Positions 8,259 through 15,533 of a stretch of DNA of 21,791 bases are shown in pieces; within the stretch, counting starts at the first letter, position 1, and each line of letters starts with the position of its first letter. The stretch is from contig DASTKT010000204.1 in NCBI GenBank assembly GCA_035715725.1, positions 1 to 21,791 of the forward strand. Direction: 5' to 3'. The stretch comes from JADGGV01 sp035715725. Lineage in GTDB: Bacteria > Gemmatimonadota > Gemmatimonadetes > Longimicrobiales > RSA9. The position numbers were made by a program, and so were the translations under genes. The notes below the pieces were generated by a model. The model was not told where the DNA came from. It searched no databases and worked only from the letters and a program-made list of their open reading frames with translations.

Positions 8259-8708
8259 ATGGCCAGATGGGTCTTCCTCGCCGATCCGACCGATTACGGC
8301 TGGACCGAGCTGGTCCGGGACGGGCGCGCCGTCTGGGACGGCATCGGCAACGCCGTCGCCCAGAAGAACCTGCGCGCCGCGCGGCCGGGCGACGAGGTGC
8401 TGATCTATCACACCGCGCCGGACAAGGCGGCGGTCGGCACCGCCCGCGTGGCGGGAGAGGCGCGGCCGGACCCGGCCGAGCCCGGGCGCGTGGTCGTGGA
8501 CATCGAGCCCGTGAGCGCGCTCCGCCGCCGCGTCCCGCTGGCGGAGCTGAAGGCGGACGGCGTGCTCTCGGGGATGGGCTTCATCCGGATGCCGCGCGTG
8601 GCCGTCCAGCCGCTGACCGACGAGCAGTGGGACGCGCTCATGCGGGCGAGCGGCACGGACCTGGCCACGAGCGTCGGCGTGGACCCGCGCGAGGCCGGCG
8701 GCCCCTAG
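8259..8708 (+). CDS. EVE-domain protein (PUA-like fold)
   Basis: A 149-aa single-domain protein of the EVE family, a PUA-like fold thought to bind modified bases in nucleic acid. Characteristic stretches are WVFLADPTDYGWTELVRDGRAVWDGIGN (4-31) and NLRAARPGDEVLIYHT (37-52), followed by GTARV and the ending ALMRASG. Length equals the family norm. The ATG at 8259 follows the previous stop (8254-8256) by 2 nt, with GGAGGGG 8 nt upstream, so translation is probably coupled. The link with an acyltransferase and a peptidase offers no clear functional hint; EVE proteins in restriction islands recognise modified DNA, but no such genes are seen here. Confidence 0.88.
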   Translation: MARWVFLADPTDYGWTELVRDGRAVWDGIGNAVAQKNLRAARPGDEVLIYHTAPDKAAVGTARVAGEARPDPAEPGRVVVDIEPVSALRRRVPLAELKADGVLSGMGFIRMPRVAVQPLTDEQWDALMRASGTDLATSVGVDPREAGGP

Positions 8709-8721
8709 CGGAGTGGTGAAG

Positions 8722-10320
8722 ATGAGTGCCTTCTCGACGCTCCTCGACGAGTTCTTCGAGGAGTGGTGGTCGGCGCATCCGACGCAGGCGACGGCGGTCG
8801 GCCTCCACGACTTCGACGGCGACCTCGAGCGCCGTGACGCCGCCTCGCTCGCGGCGCTGGCGGGCCGGCTGCGCGAGTGGCTGGAGGCATTCGAGGCCGC
8901 GGAGCCGGCGGATGTCGGTGAGCGGGTCGACCGTACGCTCGTCGCCGACCAGCTCCGCTGGCGGCTCCACCTCCTCGAGCAGCGCCGCCAGCACACCCGC
9001 GACCCCCTCCTCTACATCCAGCCCGTCCTCGACTCGCTCTACATCATGGCGGTGCGGGAGTATGCGCCCGGCGCGGTGCGCGCACTGCGCGCGGCCGAGC
9101 GGATGGCGAGGCTCCCCCGCGCGCTGGACGAGGCGCGCCAGAACCTGACGGCGCCGGCGCGCGTGCTCACCGAGACCGCGGTGCTCGTGGCGCGGAGCGG
9201 CGTCGCGCTCGTCTCGCAGGTGCTCCCGGTCTACCTTGGCGCCGCGGTGCAGGACGACCTGCGGCAGTTCGAGGAGTGGGATGCCGCGTGCCGCGCCGCG
9301 GAGGACGCGCTGCTCGGCTTCGCGCGCTGGCTCGAGGAGGACGCGCTTCCGCGCGCGACGCCGGACTTCGCCGCCGGCCGCGACACGTTCGAGCGCCAGC
9401 TCCGCTGGGAGCACGCGCTCCCCTACGGCGCCGACGAGATCGCCGCGTTCGGCGACGAGCTGGTGCGCGACACGGTGGCGGAGCTGGAGGAGCTCGCGGT
9501 GGGGCTCGGCGGGACGCACGGGTGGCTGGCGTACGCGCGGGAGCTCGAGGACGCCGACGTCGCCCACGACCTGGTGGGCGCGTACGCGGCGGCGGTCGAC
9601 GCGGCGCGCGCGTTCGTCCTCGAGCGCGACCTGGTGACGCTGCCGCCGGGCGAGGTGCTGGAGGTGACGCCGACGCCGGAGCACCTGCGGCCGCTCGTGC
9701 CGTACGCGGCGTACCTGCCGCCCGCGCCCTACGAGCCGGACCAGCGCGGCCTCTTCTTCGTGACGCCGTCCGGCGGCGGCAAGCCGGCGCGCCCCATGGC
9801 GAGCATCGCCTCCACGACCGTCCACGAGGCGTACCCCGGCCACCACGTCCAGCTCTGCCGGGCGAACCGCGCCGGCAGCGCGCCGCGCCGCGTCTTCTGG
9901 ACGCCGGTCTTCGCCGAGGGGTGGGCGCTCTACTGCGAGGACCTGATGTGGGAGGAAGGCTTCCTCACCGACCCGCGCCAGCGCTTCCTCCAGCTCAAGG
10001 ACCGGCTCTGGCGCGCCTGCCGCGTCGTCGCCGACGTGGGGCTGCACACGGCCGGCTGGAACCCGGAGCGCGCGCAGGACCTGCTCGTCGGCCAGGCCGG
10101 CCTCGATCCCGCGAGCGCGGAGGCCGAGGTCCGCCGCTACTGCGCCACGCCGACCCAGCCGCTCAGCTACGCCGTCGGCCGGCGCGAGATCCTGCGCCTG
10201 CGCGAGCGCTGGCGCGCCCGCGCCGGCGAGGCCGCGCCGCTCCGCGAGTTCCACGACGCACTGCTCTCCTGGGGCACGATCCCGCCCGCCCTCGTCGCGG
10301 AGGCGATGGGGCTCGGCTGA
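8722..10320 (+). CDS. DUF885-family putative metallopeptidase
   Basis: A 532-aa DUF885 protein. The family hallmark HEAYPGHH is at residues 368-375, a zinc-peptidase-like HExxxxHH motif, followed by FWTPVFAEGWALYCEDLMWEEGF, whose glutamate is the likely third ligand. The N-terminal half is mostly helical (DEFFEEWWSAHPTQATAVGLHDFDG is typical of the family). No signal peptide is seen, although many relatives are exported. ATG 8722 is preferred (GGAG 8 nt upstream); GTG codons at 8713 and 8716 are in frame. The gene is 13 nt after the EVE stop and completes the operon. Substrate is unknown; a peptidase role is family inference. Confidence 0.87.
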   Translation: MSAFSTLLDEFFEEWWSAHPTQATAVGLHDFDGDLERRDAASLAALAGRLREWLEAFEAAEPADVGERVDRTLVADQLRWRLHLLEQRRQHTRDPLLYIQPVLDSLYIMAVREYAPGAVRALRAAERMARLPRALDEARQNLTAPARVLTETAVLVARSGVALVSQVLPVYLGAAVQDDLRQFEEWDAACRAAEDALLGFARWLEEDALPRATPDFAAGRDTFERQLRWEHALPYGADEIAAFGDELVRDTVAELEELAVGLGGTHGWLAYARELEDADVAHDLVGAYAAAVDAARAFVLERDLVTLPPGEVLEVTPTPEHLRPLVPYAAYLPPAPYEPDQRGLFFVTPSGGGKPARPMASIASTTVHEAYPGHHVQLCRANRAGSAPRRVFWTPVFAEGWALYCEDLMWEEGFLTDPRQRFLQLKDRLWRACRVVADVGLHTAGWNPERAQDLLVGQAGLDPASAEAEVRRYCATPTQPLSYAVGRREILRLRERWRARAGEAAPLREFHDALLSWGTIPPALVAEAMGLG

Positions 10321-10402
10321 CGCGCGCCGGAGGACCCCGCCTCGACTCGCCGGCCTGCCCGCCGTCGAGCGATTCGCGACCGGCGCCGCCGAACGCGCTC
10401 CC

Positions 10403-10446
10403 GCGCCGCCCGGGCGCATCCGCCTTGCGGCGCGCCCGGGCGGCGC
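10403..10446. terminator. Bidirectional hairpin between convergent genes
   Basis: A perfect 15-bp inverted repeat (GCGCCGCCCGGGCGC and its complement, arms 10403-10417 and 10432-10446) with a 14-nt loop that itself can form CCGC-CTT-GCGG. It lies between the DUF885 stop and the stop of the minus-strand membrane protein. There is no U-run, so it is a strong hairpin but not a classic intrinsic terminator. Confidence 0.6.
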
Positions 10447-10450
10447 CCGG

Positions 10451-10921
10451 CTATCCCAACCGCCAGCTCCACACGTACAGCGCGAGGCCGATCGGCGTGA
10501 AGATCCAGTAGTCCCGCGGCATGACGCCCCACCACGTCGCGGCGTGCCACCAGACCTCCTCCCGGCGGAAGCGCCGCAACCCGTAGGCCGGGTTGAAGAC
10601 GAACCAGAGGAAATCCTCCAGGACCCAGAACAGGATGAGGAACGCCAGGATGCGCAGCTCGAGCGCGAGGCTCGGGGGGACCGCCGCCACCAGGTAGGGC
10701 AGATGCGCCATGACGAGGACGAAGAGCTGGAAGTAGACGTGGTAGCCCGTGACCTCGCGGGCGCCGAGCAGGCGGCGGGTCCAGGCGTTCCGGATGCGCC
10801 AGGTGGGGAGGCCGGCGGCCCACCCCTCCCGTCCTTCGATCTGGATCTCGAGGAGCGCGAAGAGGGCCGCGGCCGCCGTCAGCCCGCCGGCGAAGAGGAG
10901 ATGCTGCATCAGGGTCGCCAT
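10451..10921 (-). CDS. Small integral membrane protein of unknown function
   Basis: A 156-aa protein I cannot assign to a family. Four membrane segments are visible: LLFAGGLTAAAALFALLEI (8-26), VYFQLFVLVMAHLPYLVAAV, LRILAFLILFWVLEDFLWFVF, and YWIFTPIGLALYVWSW at the end. The part after segment three is rich in Trp and Arg (FRREEVWWHAATWWGVMPRDYW), which may be an interfacial loop. ATG 10921 gives a complete first helix but has no clear Shine-Dalgarno; ATG 10909 is an alternative. Codon use is like its neighbours. It is divergent from the lipid glycosyltransferase gene. The 10922-11150 spacer shows no decisive promoter. Confidence 0.7.
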   Translation of the reverse strand: MATLMQHLLFAGGLTAAAALFALLEIQIEGREGWAAGLPTWRIRNAWTRRLLGAREVTGYHVYFQLFVLVMAHLPYLVAAVPPSLALELRILAFLILFWVLEDFLWFVFNPAYGLRRFRREEVWWHAATWWGVMPRDYWIFTPIGLALYVWSWRLG

Positions 10922-11150
10922 CGTCGTCCGAGTCGTCGATCCGGAGCTCGAGCCAGGGGTCGGCGGGAAAGGACGGGCGCGCCGTCGTGGCCGCAAGGGT
11001 GACGCGCCCGAAATGTACTGAATCGGCAAGGATTTACGCCGTCGTGACCGCGGCGTGATGCGCGTCCCCCAGCTTGGCGTGGTGGCGCGCGCGCAGCGAC
11101 GAACACGGTCCGCGCGCCCGACGCGAGCACCCGCGCAAACGGAGCGCCGA

Positions 11151-12293
11151 ATGGACCGGGACCTGGGCACCCTCATCGTATCCGCGTCCGCGGGCACGGG
11201 CCACCTGCGGGCCGGCGAGGCGTTGCGGGAGAGCATTTCCGCGTGGCTACCCGGCCGCCGCGTGGAGCACGTCGACATCCTGGACCTCGCGCCGCGCTGG
11301 GTCGGCCGCGCCTACGGCGGCGGGTTCGAGCTCATGGCGTCGCGGGCCCCATGGATGTGGCGCGAGCTGTACGCCTGGACGGATGGACCGGCGGCGGACT
11401 CCGCGCGCTGGGGCGCGCTGGCCCGCCGCCTGCTCTTCCGCGCCTTCCATCGGCTGGCGGCGTCCGGAGAGTGGGGACTCGTCCTCTGCACGCACTTCCT
11501 CCCCTGCCAGCTCGCCGCCCGCCGCGCCGACCTCCCGCCGTTCGCTCTCGTCGTCACCGACCTCGCGCTGCACCGGTACTGGGTTCAGCCCGGCGTGCGC
11601 CGCTACTTCGTCGCGACGGACCGGATGGCCGAGGAGCTGCGCCGCCGTGCCGGCACCGCGGTGGAGGTGACCGGTATCCCGCTCGCGCCGGCGTTCGCCG
11701 ACGTGCCCGGTCGGGAGCGCGGCACGCCGGAGTGGGCGGCGCTCCGCCGGCGGCTGGGGCTCGATCCCGCTCGGCCGGTGGCGCTGCTCATGGGCGGCGG
11801 ACTCGGGCTCGGCGTGGAGGCCGCCACGGCGGCCGCGCTCCACGCCGGCCTCGACGAGCTCCAGGTCGTCGTCGTCTGCGGCCGCAACGAGGGAGCTCGG
11901 ACGCGGCTGAGTGGCGGCGGCGAATCGCCCGATCGGCTGCGCGTGCTCGGGCACGTCTCGAACGTCCACGAGCTGATGGCGGCCGCCGACGTCGTGGTCA
12001 CGAAGCCCGGCGGCGTGACGACGAGCGAGGCGCTGGCGGTCGGGCGGCCGATCGTGTTCACGCGCGGCGTGCCCGGCCACGAAGAGGCGAACGCGCGGGA
12101 GGTCGTCGAGCTCGGCGCCGCCCTGCAGGCCATCCAGCCGCACCTTGTGTCGGCCGCGCTGCGCCGCCTGCTGACGGAGCCGCCGAGAATGGCGGCCATG
12201 ACCGCGGCGGCCCGGGCCGCGGGCCGACCGAACGCCGCCACCTGGATCGCCGCGTCGGTGCGCCGGCTGCTCGTGCGCCGCGCCGCGGCGTGA
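11151..12293 (+). CDS. GT28-type glycosyltransferase, monogalactosyldiacylglycerol synthase / processive diacylglycerol glucosyltransferase-like
   Basis: A 380-aa GT-B enzyme probably transferring a sugar from a nucleotide donor to a membrane lipid. The N-terminal acceptor domain begins with SASAGTGHLRAGEAL (11-25, GTGH glycine loop as in MGD synthases and MurG). A linker follows LVVTDLALHRYWVQPGVRRYFVATD. The donor domain has LLMGGGLGLGVEA (212-224), GHVSNVHELMAAADVVVTKPGGVTTSEAL (267-295) and VPGHEEANA (307-315; relatives often have PGQEEGNA). ATG 11151 has GGAG 6 nt upstream; an upstream in-frame ATG at 11055 adds an unconserved Arg-rich stretch. The PAP2 phosphatase downstream on the opposite strand supports a lipid context. 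Acceptor and sugar cannot be told from sequence. Confidence 0.87.
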   Translation: MDRDLGTLIVSASAGTGHLRAGEALRESISAWLPGRRVEHVDILDLAPRWVGRAYGGGFELMASRAPWMWRELYAWTDGPAADSARWGALARRLLFRAFHRLAASGEWGLVLCTHFLPCQLAARRADLPPFALVVTDLALHRYWVQPGVRRYFVATDRMAEELRRRAGTAVEVTGIPLAPAFADVPGRERGTPEWAALRRRLGLDPARPVALLMGGGLGLGVEAATAAALHAGLDELQVVVVCGRNEGARTRLSGGGESPDRLRVLGHVSNVHELMAAADVVVTKPGGVTTSEALAVGRPIVFTRGVPGHEEANAREVVELGAALQAIQPHLVSAALRRLLTEPPRMAAMTAAARAAGRPNAATWIAASVRRLLVRRAAA

Positions 12294-12299
12294 AGCGCG

Positions 12300-12497
12300 G
12301 TGCCGCTCCCGACCGTCCACTTCCTCCTCGCCCGCGAGCCGCTCCGCCCGCCCCGCCGCCTGCTACGCGCGCTCCGCGAGCTGGAGGCCGGCTTCGCCGA
12401 CCTCGTCCTCCACCATGAGCAAACGAATCTCTCCGCTCTCGGGAATCCCGACCTCGACGGCCGCGAGCCCGCCTGGGCCGAGCTGCGCTCGGCCTGA
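12300..12497 (+). CDS. Possible small ORF after the glycosyltransferase
   Basis: A 65-codon GTG-initiated frame beginning 6 nt after the glycosyltransferase stop. Third positions are about 90% G/C, as in real genes here, but the antisense frame has similar bias. There is no Shine-Dalgarno and I recognise no family. It may be a remnant or nothing. The 12294-12546 gap otherwise shows no clear feature. Confidence 0.2.
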   Translation: MPLPTVHFLLAREPLRPPRRLLRALRELEAGFADLVLHHEQTNLSALGNPDLDGREPAWAELRSA

Positions 12498-12546
12498 CCG
12501 TCATCGGTGCCGCGGTGGGAGAAGACGCGGAAGGTCTCGCCCGCGG

Positions 12547-13074
12547 TCAGCCCAGGCCGGCGCCCGGCAACCACGAGATCCCGGCGTACGTGACGAGGGC
12601 GAGCAGCCAGCCCATCGCGACGTCGCCGGGGTAGTGCACCCCGAGATAGCAGCGGGAGAGGCCGACCACGAGCGCAAGGGCGAGGATCGCGCCGGCCACC
12701 GGGATCGGCGCGAGTGCGGCGAGGGGGAGCGCGATCGAGAGCGCCGCGGCCGCGTGACCGGACGGGAAGCTGAAGCGGTCGGGCGCGTGGATCAGCGAAT
12801 CGATCCCGACCGGGAGGCGCGGCCGCGGCCGCGCCACGGAGCGCTTCAGCACCTGGACCAGCAGGTGCGAGCCGGCGAGCGTCGCCGCGGCGCGCCCGCC
12901 GATGCCGGGTGGCCCGGCCAGCAGCAGAAGGACGGCCGCGAAGACCGTCGTCATCGCGTCGCCGAGGTGCGTGGACGCGCGCATCGTCACGTCCAACCAG
13001 CCCCGGCGGCGGAGCAGCAGCGCGTGCAGCACGCGCTCGTCGTGTCGGCTCACGCGGATGAGCCAGGCAGCCAT
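12547..13074 (-). CDS. PAP2-superfamily membrane phosphatase
   Basis: A 175-aa membrane phosphatase of the PAP2 type, which hydrolyses lipid phosphates such as phosphatidic acid or undecaprenyl pyrophosphate. All three active-site motifs are present: K77-x6-R84-P85, PSGH (104-107, general acid/base H107) and S140-R141-x5-H147-x3-D151 (SRCYLGVHYPGD; nucleophile H147). Hydrophobic helices surround them (MTTVFAAVLLLLAG, LSIALPLAALAPI, AILALALVVGL, MGWLLALVTYAGI). ATG 13074 has GGAGG 5 nt upstream. It is read towards the glycosyltransferase gene. Lipid-phosphate substrate is family inference. Confidence 0.9.
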   Translation of the reverse strand: MAAWLIRVSRHDERVLHALLLRRRGWLDVTMRASTHLGDAMTTVFAAVLLLLAGPPGIGGRAAATLAGSHLLVQVLKRSVARPRPRLPVGIDSLIHAPDRFSFPSGHAAAALSIALPLAALAPIPVAGAILALALVVGLSRCYLGVHYPGDVAMGWLLALVTYAGISWLPGAGLG

Positions 13075-13151
13075 GGTTTCCTCCGTCGAGGTTCCGCGCG
13101 GAACATCGCCCCGCTGCGCCACTTCCGTGCCTCGGAACCGTAACGGTCGGG

Positions 13152-13189
13152 AAAAAAGCGGCGGGGGCGGCCCCTGGGCCGCCCCCGCC
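13152..13189 (-). terminator. Strong rho-independent terminator
   Basis: On the minus strand a near-perfect GC stem of up to 14 bp (GGCGGGGGCGGCCC and complement, plus-strand 13160-13189) is followed by GC and then six T residues (13157-13152). It lies downstream of the 82-aa gene and upstream of PAP2, so those genes are separate transcription units. Confidence 0.85.
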
Positions 13190-13271
13190 ATGCGGATCGA
13201 CGCGTCGTCGCAGGTCCGGGGCCGGCCGGCAACGACCGCGCCGCGGGTCCTCCCCGCGCCCGCGCCTCGGT

Positions 13272-13303
13272 GCCGGCGCACCGCGGGTCCCGGGTGCGCC
13301 GGC
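13272..13303. repeat. Inverted repeat after the 82-aa gene
   Basis: Perfect 11-bp arms GCCGGCGCACC / GGTGCGCCGGC (13272-13282 and 13293-13303) with a 10-nt loop, 14 bp past the stop of the small minus-strand gene. It is probably the first hairpin of a two-hairpin transcript end with the terminator at 13152-13189. Confidence 0.6.
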
Positions 13304-13317
13304 CGGACATGCGCGCC

Positions 13318-13566
13318 TCAGGACCGTTCCAGCGCCTCCTCCAGGTACCGGCCGGCCGCCCGCCAGTCGTCGTCGCCGACCAGGGCGAGGAGCGCCTCTC
13401 GCAGGTAGTAGCGCGTCTCGTCCGGGAGGTCGGGCTCGTCGAGGACGGCCAGGTACCGCTCGCGGAAGAAGGCGTCGCTTTCGTCGCGGACGTCGAAGTC
13501 CGTCTCGCCCCTGCGGATGGGCGTGAGGATCTCCGTGATCGTGGCGCGCAGTGTCTCGCGGTCCAT
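13318..13566 (-). CDS. Small acidic protein of unknown function
   Basis: An 82-aa soluble, acidic, helix-rich protein (many Asp/Glu; DESDAFFRERYLAVLDEPDLPDETRYYLREALLALVGDDDW). I recognise no family; there is no signal peptide or membrane segment. ATG 13566 is preceded by GGAG at an 8-nt spacing. Its own terminator lies downstream, and a triple 7-mer repeat with 11-bp period lies 86 bp upstream, pointing towards it. It is divergent from ppx, which makes a role related to phosphate or polyphosphate conceivable but unproven. A longer reading frame continues upstream to 14163, antisense to ppx, and is not credible. Confidence 0.7.
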   Translation of the reverse strand: MDRETLRATITEILTPIRRGETDFDVRDESDAFFRERYLAVLDEPDLPDETRYYLREALLALVGDDDWRAAGRYLEEALERS

Positions 13567-13651
13567 TGCGCGGACTCCGTCGGCAGAGGTGGATCGCTCG
13601 AGGGTATGTTCCACGAAGCGCCATCCCGGCGCCGCCCGCCAGGGTGGGCGT

Positions 13652-13680
13652 GTAACGCTTCGGTCACGGGATCGTTTCGG
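13652..13680 (-). promoter_or_regulatory. Pho-box-like triple direct repeat
   Basis: On the minus strand three 7-mers, CCGAAAC, CCGTGAC and GCGTTAC, are separated by 4-nt spacers, giving an 11-bp period as in PhoB-type boxes. A related 12-mer, CGCTTCGGT(C/A)AC, occurs on the plus strand here (13656) and again at 13824. The rest of the 13567-13924 spacer between the small gene and ppx holds no gene; TTGCCG at 13864 is a weak -35 candidate for ppx. Confidence 0.4.
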
Positions 13681-13924
13681 CGGGGCGCCCGCCACCCGGC
13701 GCCGGGATGCGCGCGACCGGGGCGACCTGCGGCCGGATCTCCGGCCCATCCGAGCGCGCAACCGGGGCGGCCCGCGGTCAGCGGCGCGGCGCCGAGCCGC
13801 GCGCCGCACCGGTCCACGCGCGCCGCTTCGGTAACGATCCGGGCGCGCGGTCGGGACCTGTCCTTGCCGGAAAGCGGGACGGCCCCTCGATTGTAGCGGC
13901 ACGTCCACGTCTACCGCCGGAGTC

Positions 13925-15493
13925 ATGAGGAACGCGCCCGACGCCAACGACTTCGAGACTGCCGGTGCGGCCCGGCCGCTCACCCTGGCCGCGATCGATG
14001 CCGGCTCGAACGCCCTCCGGCTACTCGTGGCCGAGTTCGATGACGCAACCCACTCTCGCATCGTCGCGCAGGAGCGGCTGCCGGTGCGCCTCGGCCACAA
14101 CGTCTTTCTCTCGGGTGCGCTCGCCGAGGATGCGATGGATCGCGCGGTCGAGGGCTTCGCCACCTTCCGCCGGCAGATGGATGCGCTCGATGTGGCCCGC
14201 TACCGGGCGGTGGCCACGAGTGCCGTGCGCGAGAGCACGAATGGCGAGGCGTTCATCGAGCGCGTCCGGCGGGAGACGGGAATCGAGGTCGAGGTCATCA
14301 CCGGCTCGGAGGAGGCTCGGCTCGCGTTCCGCGCCGTGCAGGCGCGCCTGCCGCTCGGGAGCGAGCGGTGGGCGATGATGGACATCGGCGGCGGCAGCGT
14401 CGAGGTCATGCTCGTGGACCGCTCCGGCCTGCTCTGGAGCGAGTCCCACACGATCGGCACCGTTCGGCTGCTCGAGGAGCTCCGCCTGGCCGGGGAGGCG
14501 CCCGGTCGGTTGCAGCGCCTCGTGACGGAGTATATGGCGACGCTGCGGATCGCCTCCGCGGCGGACCGCTGGGGCGTGGCCGGCTTCGTCGCGACCGGCG
14601 GCAACGTCGAGGCGCTGGCGAAGCTCGCCGGCCTGGAGCCGGACGCCTCCGGCGTGAGCCGGCTTCCACTCGCGACGCTGCGGGAGCTCGCGCAAGCGCT
14701 CGCACGGCTTTCCTTCTCCGAACGCGTGCGCCAGCTCAGCCTGCGGGAGGACCGGGCCGACGTGATTCTCCCGGCCGCGTTCATCACGCTCAGGATCGCC
14801 GAGGTCGTCGGCGCCGACACGGTCGTCGTTCCGCACGTCGGCCTGAAGGAGGGGATCCTCTTCGATCTCGCGGAGGACGTCATCCTCCATCGCTTCCACG
14901 AGGACGAGCGCGACCGCGCCGTGCTGGCCGGTGCCATCGCCCTCGGGCAGCGCTACAGGTTCGACGAGGAGCACGGCGTTCACGTCGGGCGGCTGGCGCT
15001 CTCGCTCTTCGACCAGCTCCGTGCCCTGCACGGGCTCGACGACCAGGACCGCCGCGTCCTCCTCGCCGCCGCCGTGCTCCACGACCTCGGGCTGTTCGTC
15101 AGCCACAAGCGGCACCACAAGCACTCGCTCTACCTGCTCCAGAACTCGGAGATCGCCGGCTTCACCCCGGGCGAGATGCTGATGATCGCCAACGTCGCTC
15201 GCTACCACCGGAAGGGCGGCCCGTCCGCCGAGCACGAGCAGTTCGCACGCCTCGGTGCCGACGAGCGCGAGCGGGTCCGGAGCCTGAGCGCGATCCTGCG
15301 CCTTGCCGACGCGCTCGACCGCGAGCACCGCCAGCACGTCTCGGACGTCCGCGCGGAAGCGACCGACACCGGGCTCGTTCTCCACGTCGACGGCGGCGGC
15401 GACATGCTGCTCGAGCGCTGGGCGCTCGAGAAGAAGGCGGACCTCTTCGAGGAGCTGTTCGGGCTCCGCGTGAGCCTGGCCAGTGTCGCCTGA
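13925..15493 (+). CDS. ppx: Ppx/GppA-family exopolyphosphatase with C-terminal HD domain
   Basis: A 522-aa cytosolic enzyme releasing phosphate from the ends of polyphosphate, or hydrolysing pppGpp. The actin-like N-terminal domain has AAIDAGSNALRLL (22-34), AVATSAVRESTNG (95-107), the catalytic Glu region TGSEEARLAF (126-135), DIGGGSVEVML (153-163) and ATGGNVEAL (223-231). The C-terminal half is HD-like: H353, HD at 386-387, H400, then LRLADALDREH. This two-domain layout matches full-length bacterial Ppx/GppA proteins (about 500 aa). ATG 13925 is the only sensible start; its GGAG is unusually close (2 nt). It is convergent with ppk1, 27 bp apart, so opposite polyphosphate activities are side by side. 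Confidence 0.9.
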   Translation: MRNAPDANDFETAGAARPLTLAAIDAGSNALRLLVAEFDDATHSRIVAQERLPVRLGHNVFLSGALAEDAMDRAVEGFATFRRQMDALDVARYRAVATSAVRESTNGEAFIERVRRETGIEVEVITGSEEARLAFRAVQARLPLGSERWAMMDIGGGSVEVMLVDRSGLLWSESHTIGTVRLLEELRLAGEAPGRLQRLVTEYMATLRIASAADRWGVAGFVATGGNVEALAKLAGLEPDASGVSRLPLATLRELAQALARLSFSERVRQLSLREDRADVILPAAFITLRIAEVVGADTVVVPHVGLKEGILFDLAEDVILHRFHEDERDRAVLAGAIALGQRYRFDEEHGVHVGRLALSLFDQLRALHGLDDQDRRVLLAAAVLHDLGLFVSHKRHHKHSLYLLQNSEIAGFTPGEMLMIANVARYHRKGGPSAEHEQFARLGADERERVRSLSAILRLADALDREHRQHVSDVRAEATDTGLVLHVDGGGDMLLERWALEKKADLFEELFGLRVSLASVA

Positions 15494-15509
15494 GGCGCCG
15501 GCCGACCGA

Positions 15510-15533
15510 CGCCCCGCCGCTCACGCCGGGGCG
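15510..15533. terminator. Hairpin between convergent ppx and ppk1
   Basis: A 7-bp perfect stem CGCCCCG / CGGGGCG (15510-15516, 15527-15533) with a 10-nt loop spans the ppk1 stop codon in the 27-bp gap. No T-run on either strand; at most a weak shared transcript end. Confidence 0.35.

Noticed and set aside
13141..13151. CCGTAACGG-like sequence upstream of PAP2 as another Pho box
   Set aside because: Only a single GTTAC half-site is present; no second 7-mer at an 11-bp distance in either direction.
13567..14163. Extension of the 82-aa gene upstream to 281 aa
   Set aside because: The extension runs antisense through the start of ppx, has no family features, and the ATG at 13566 has a suitable ribosome-binding site.
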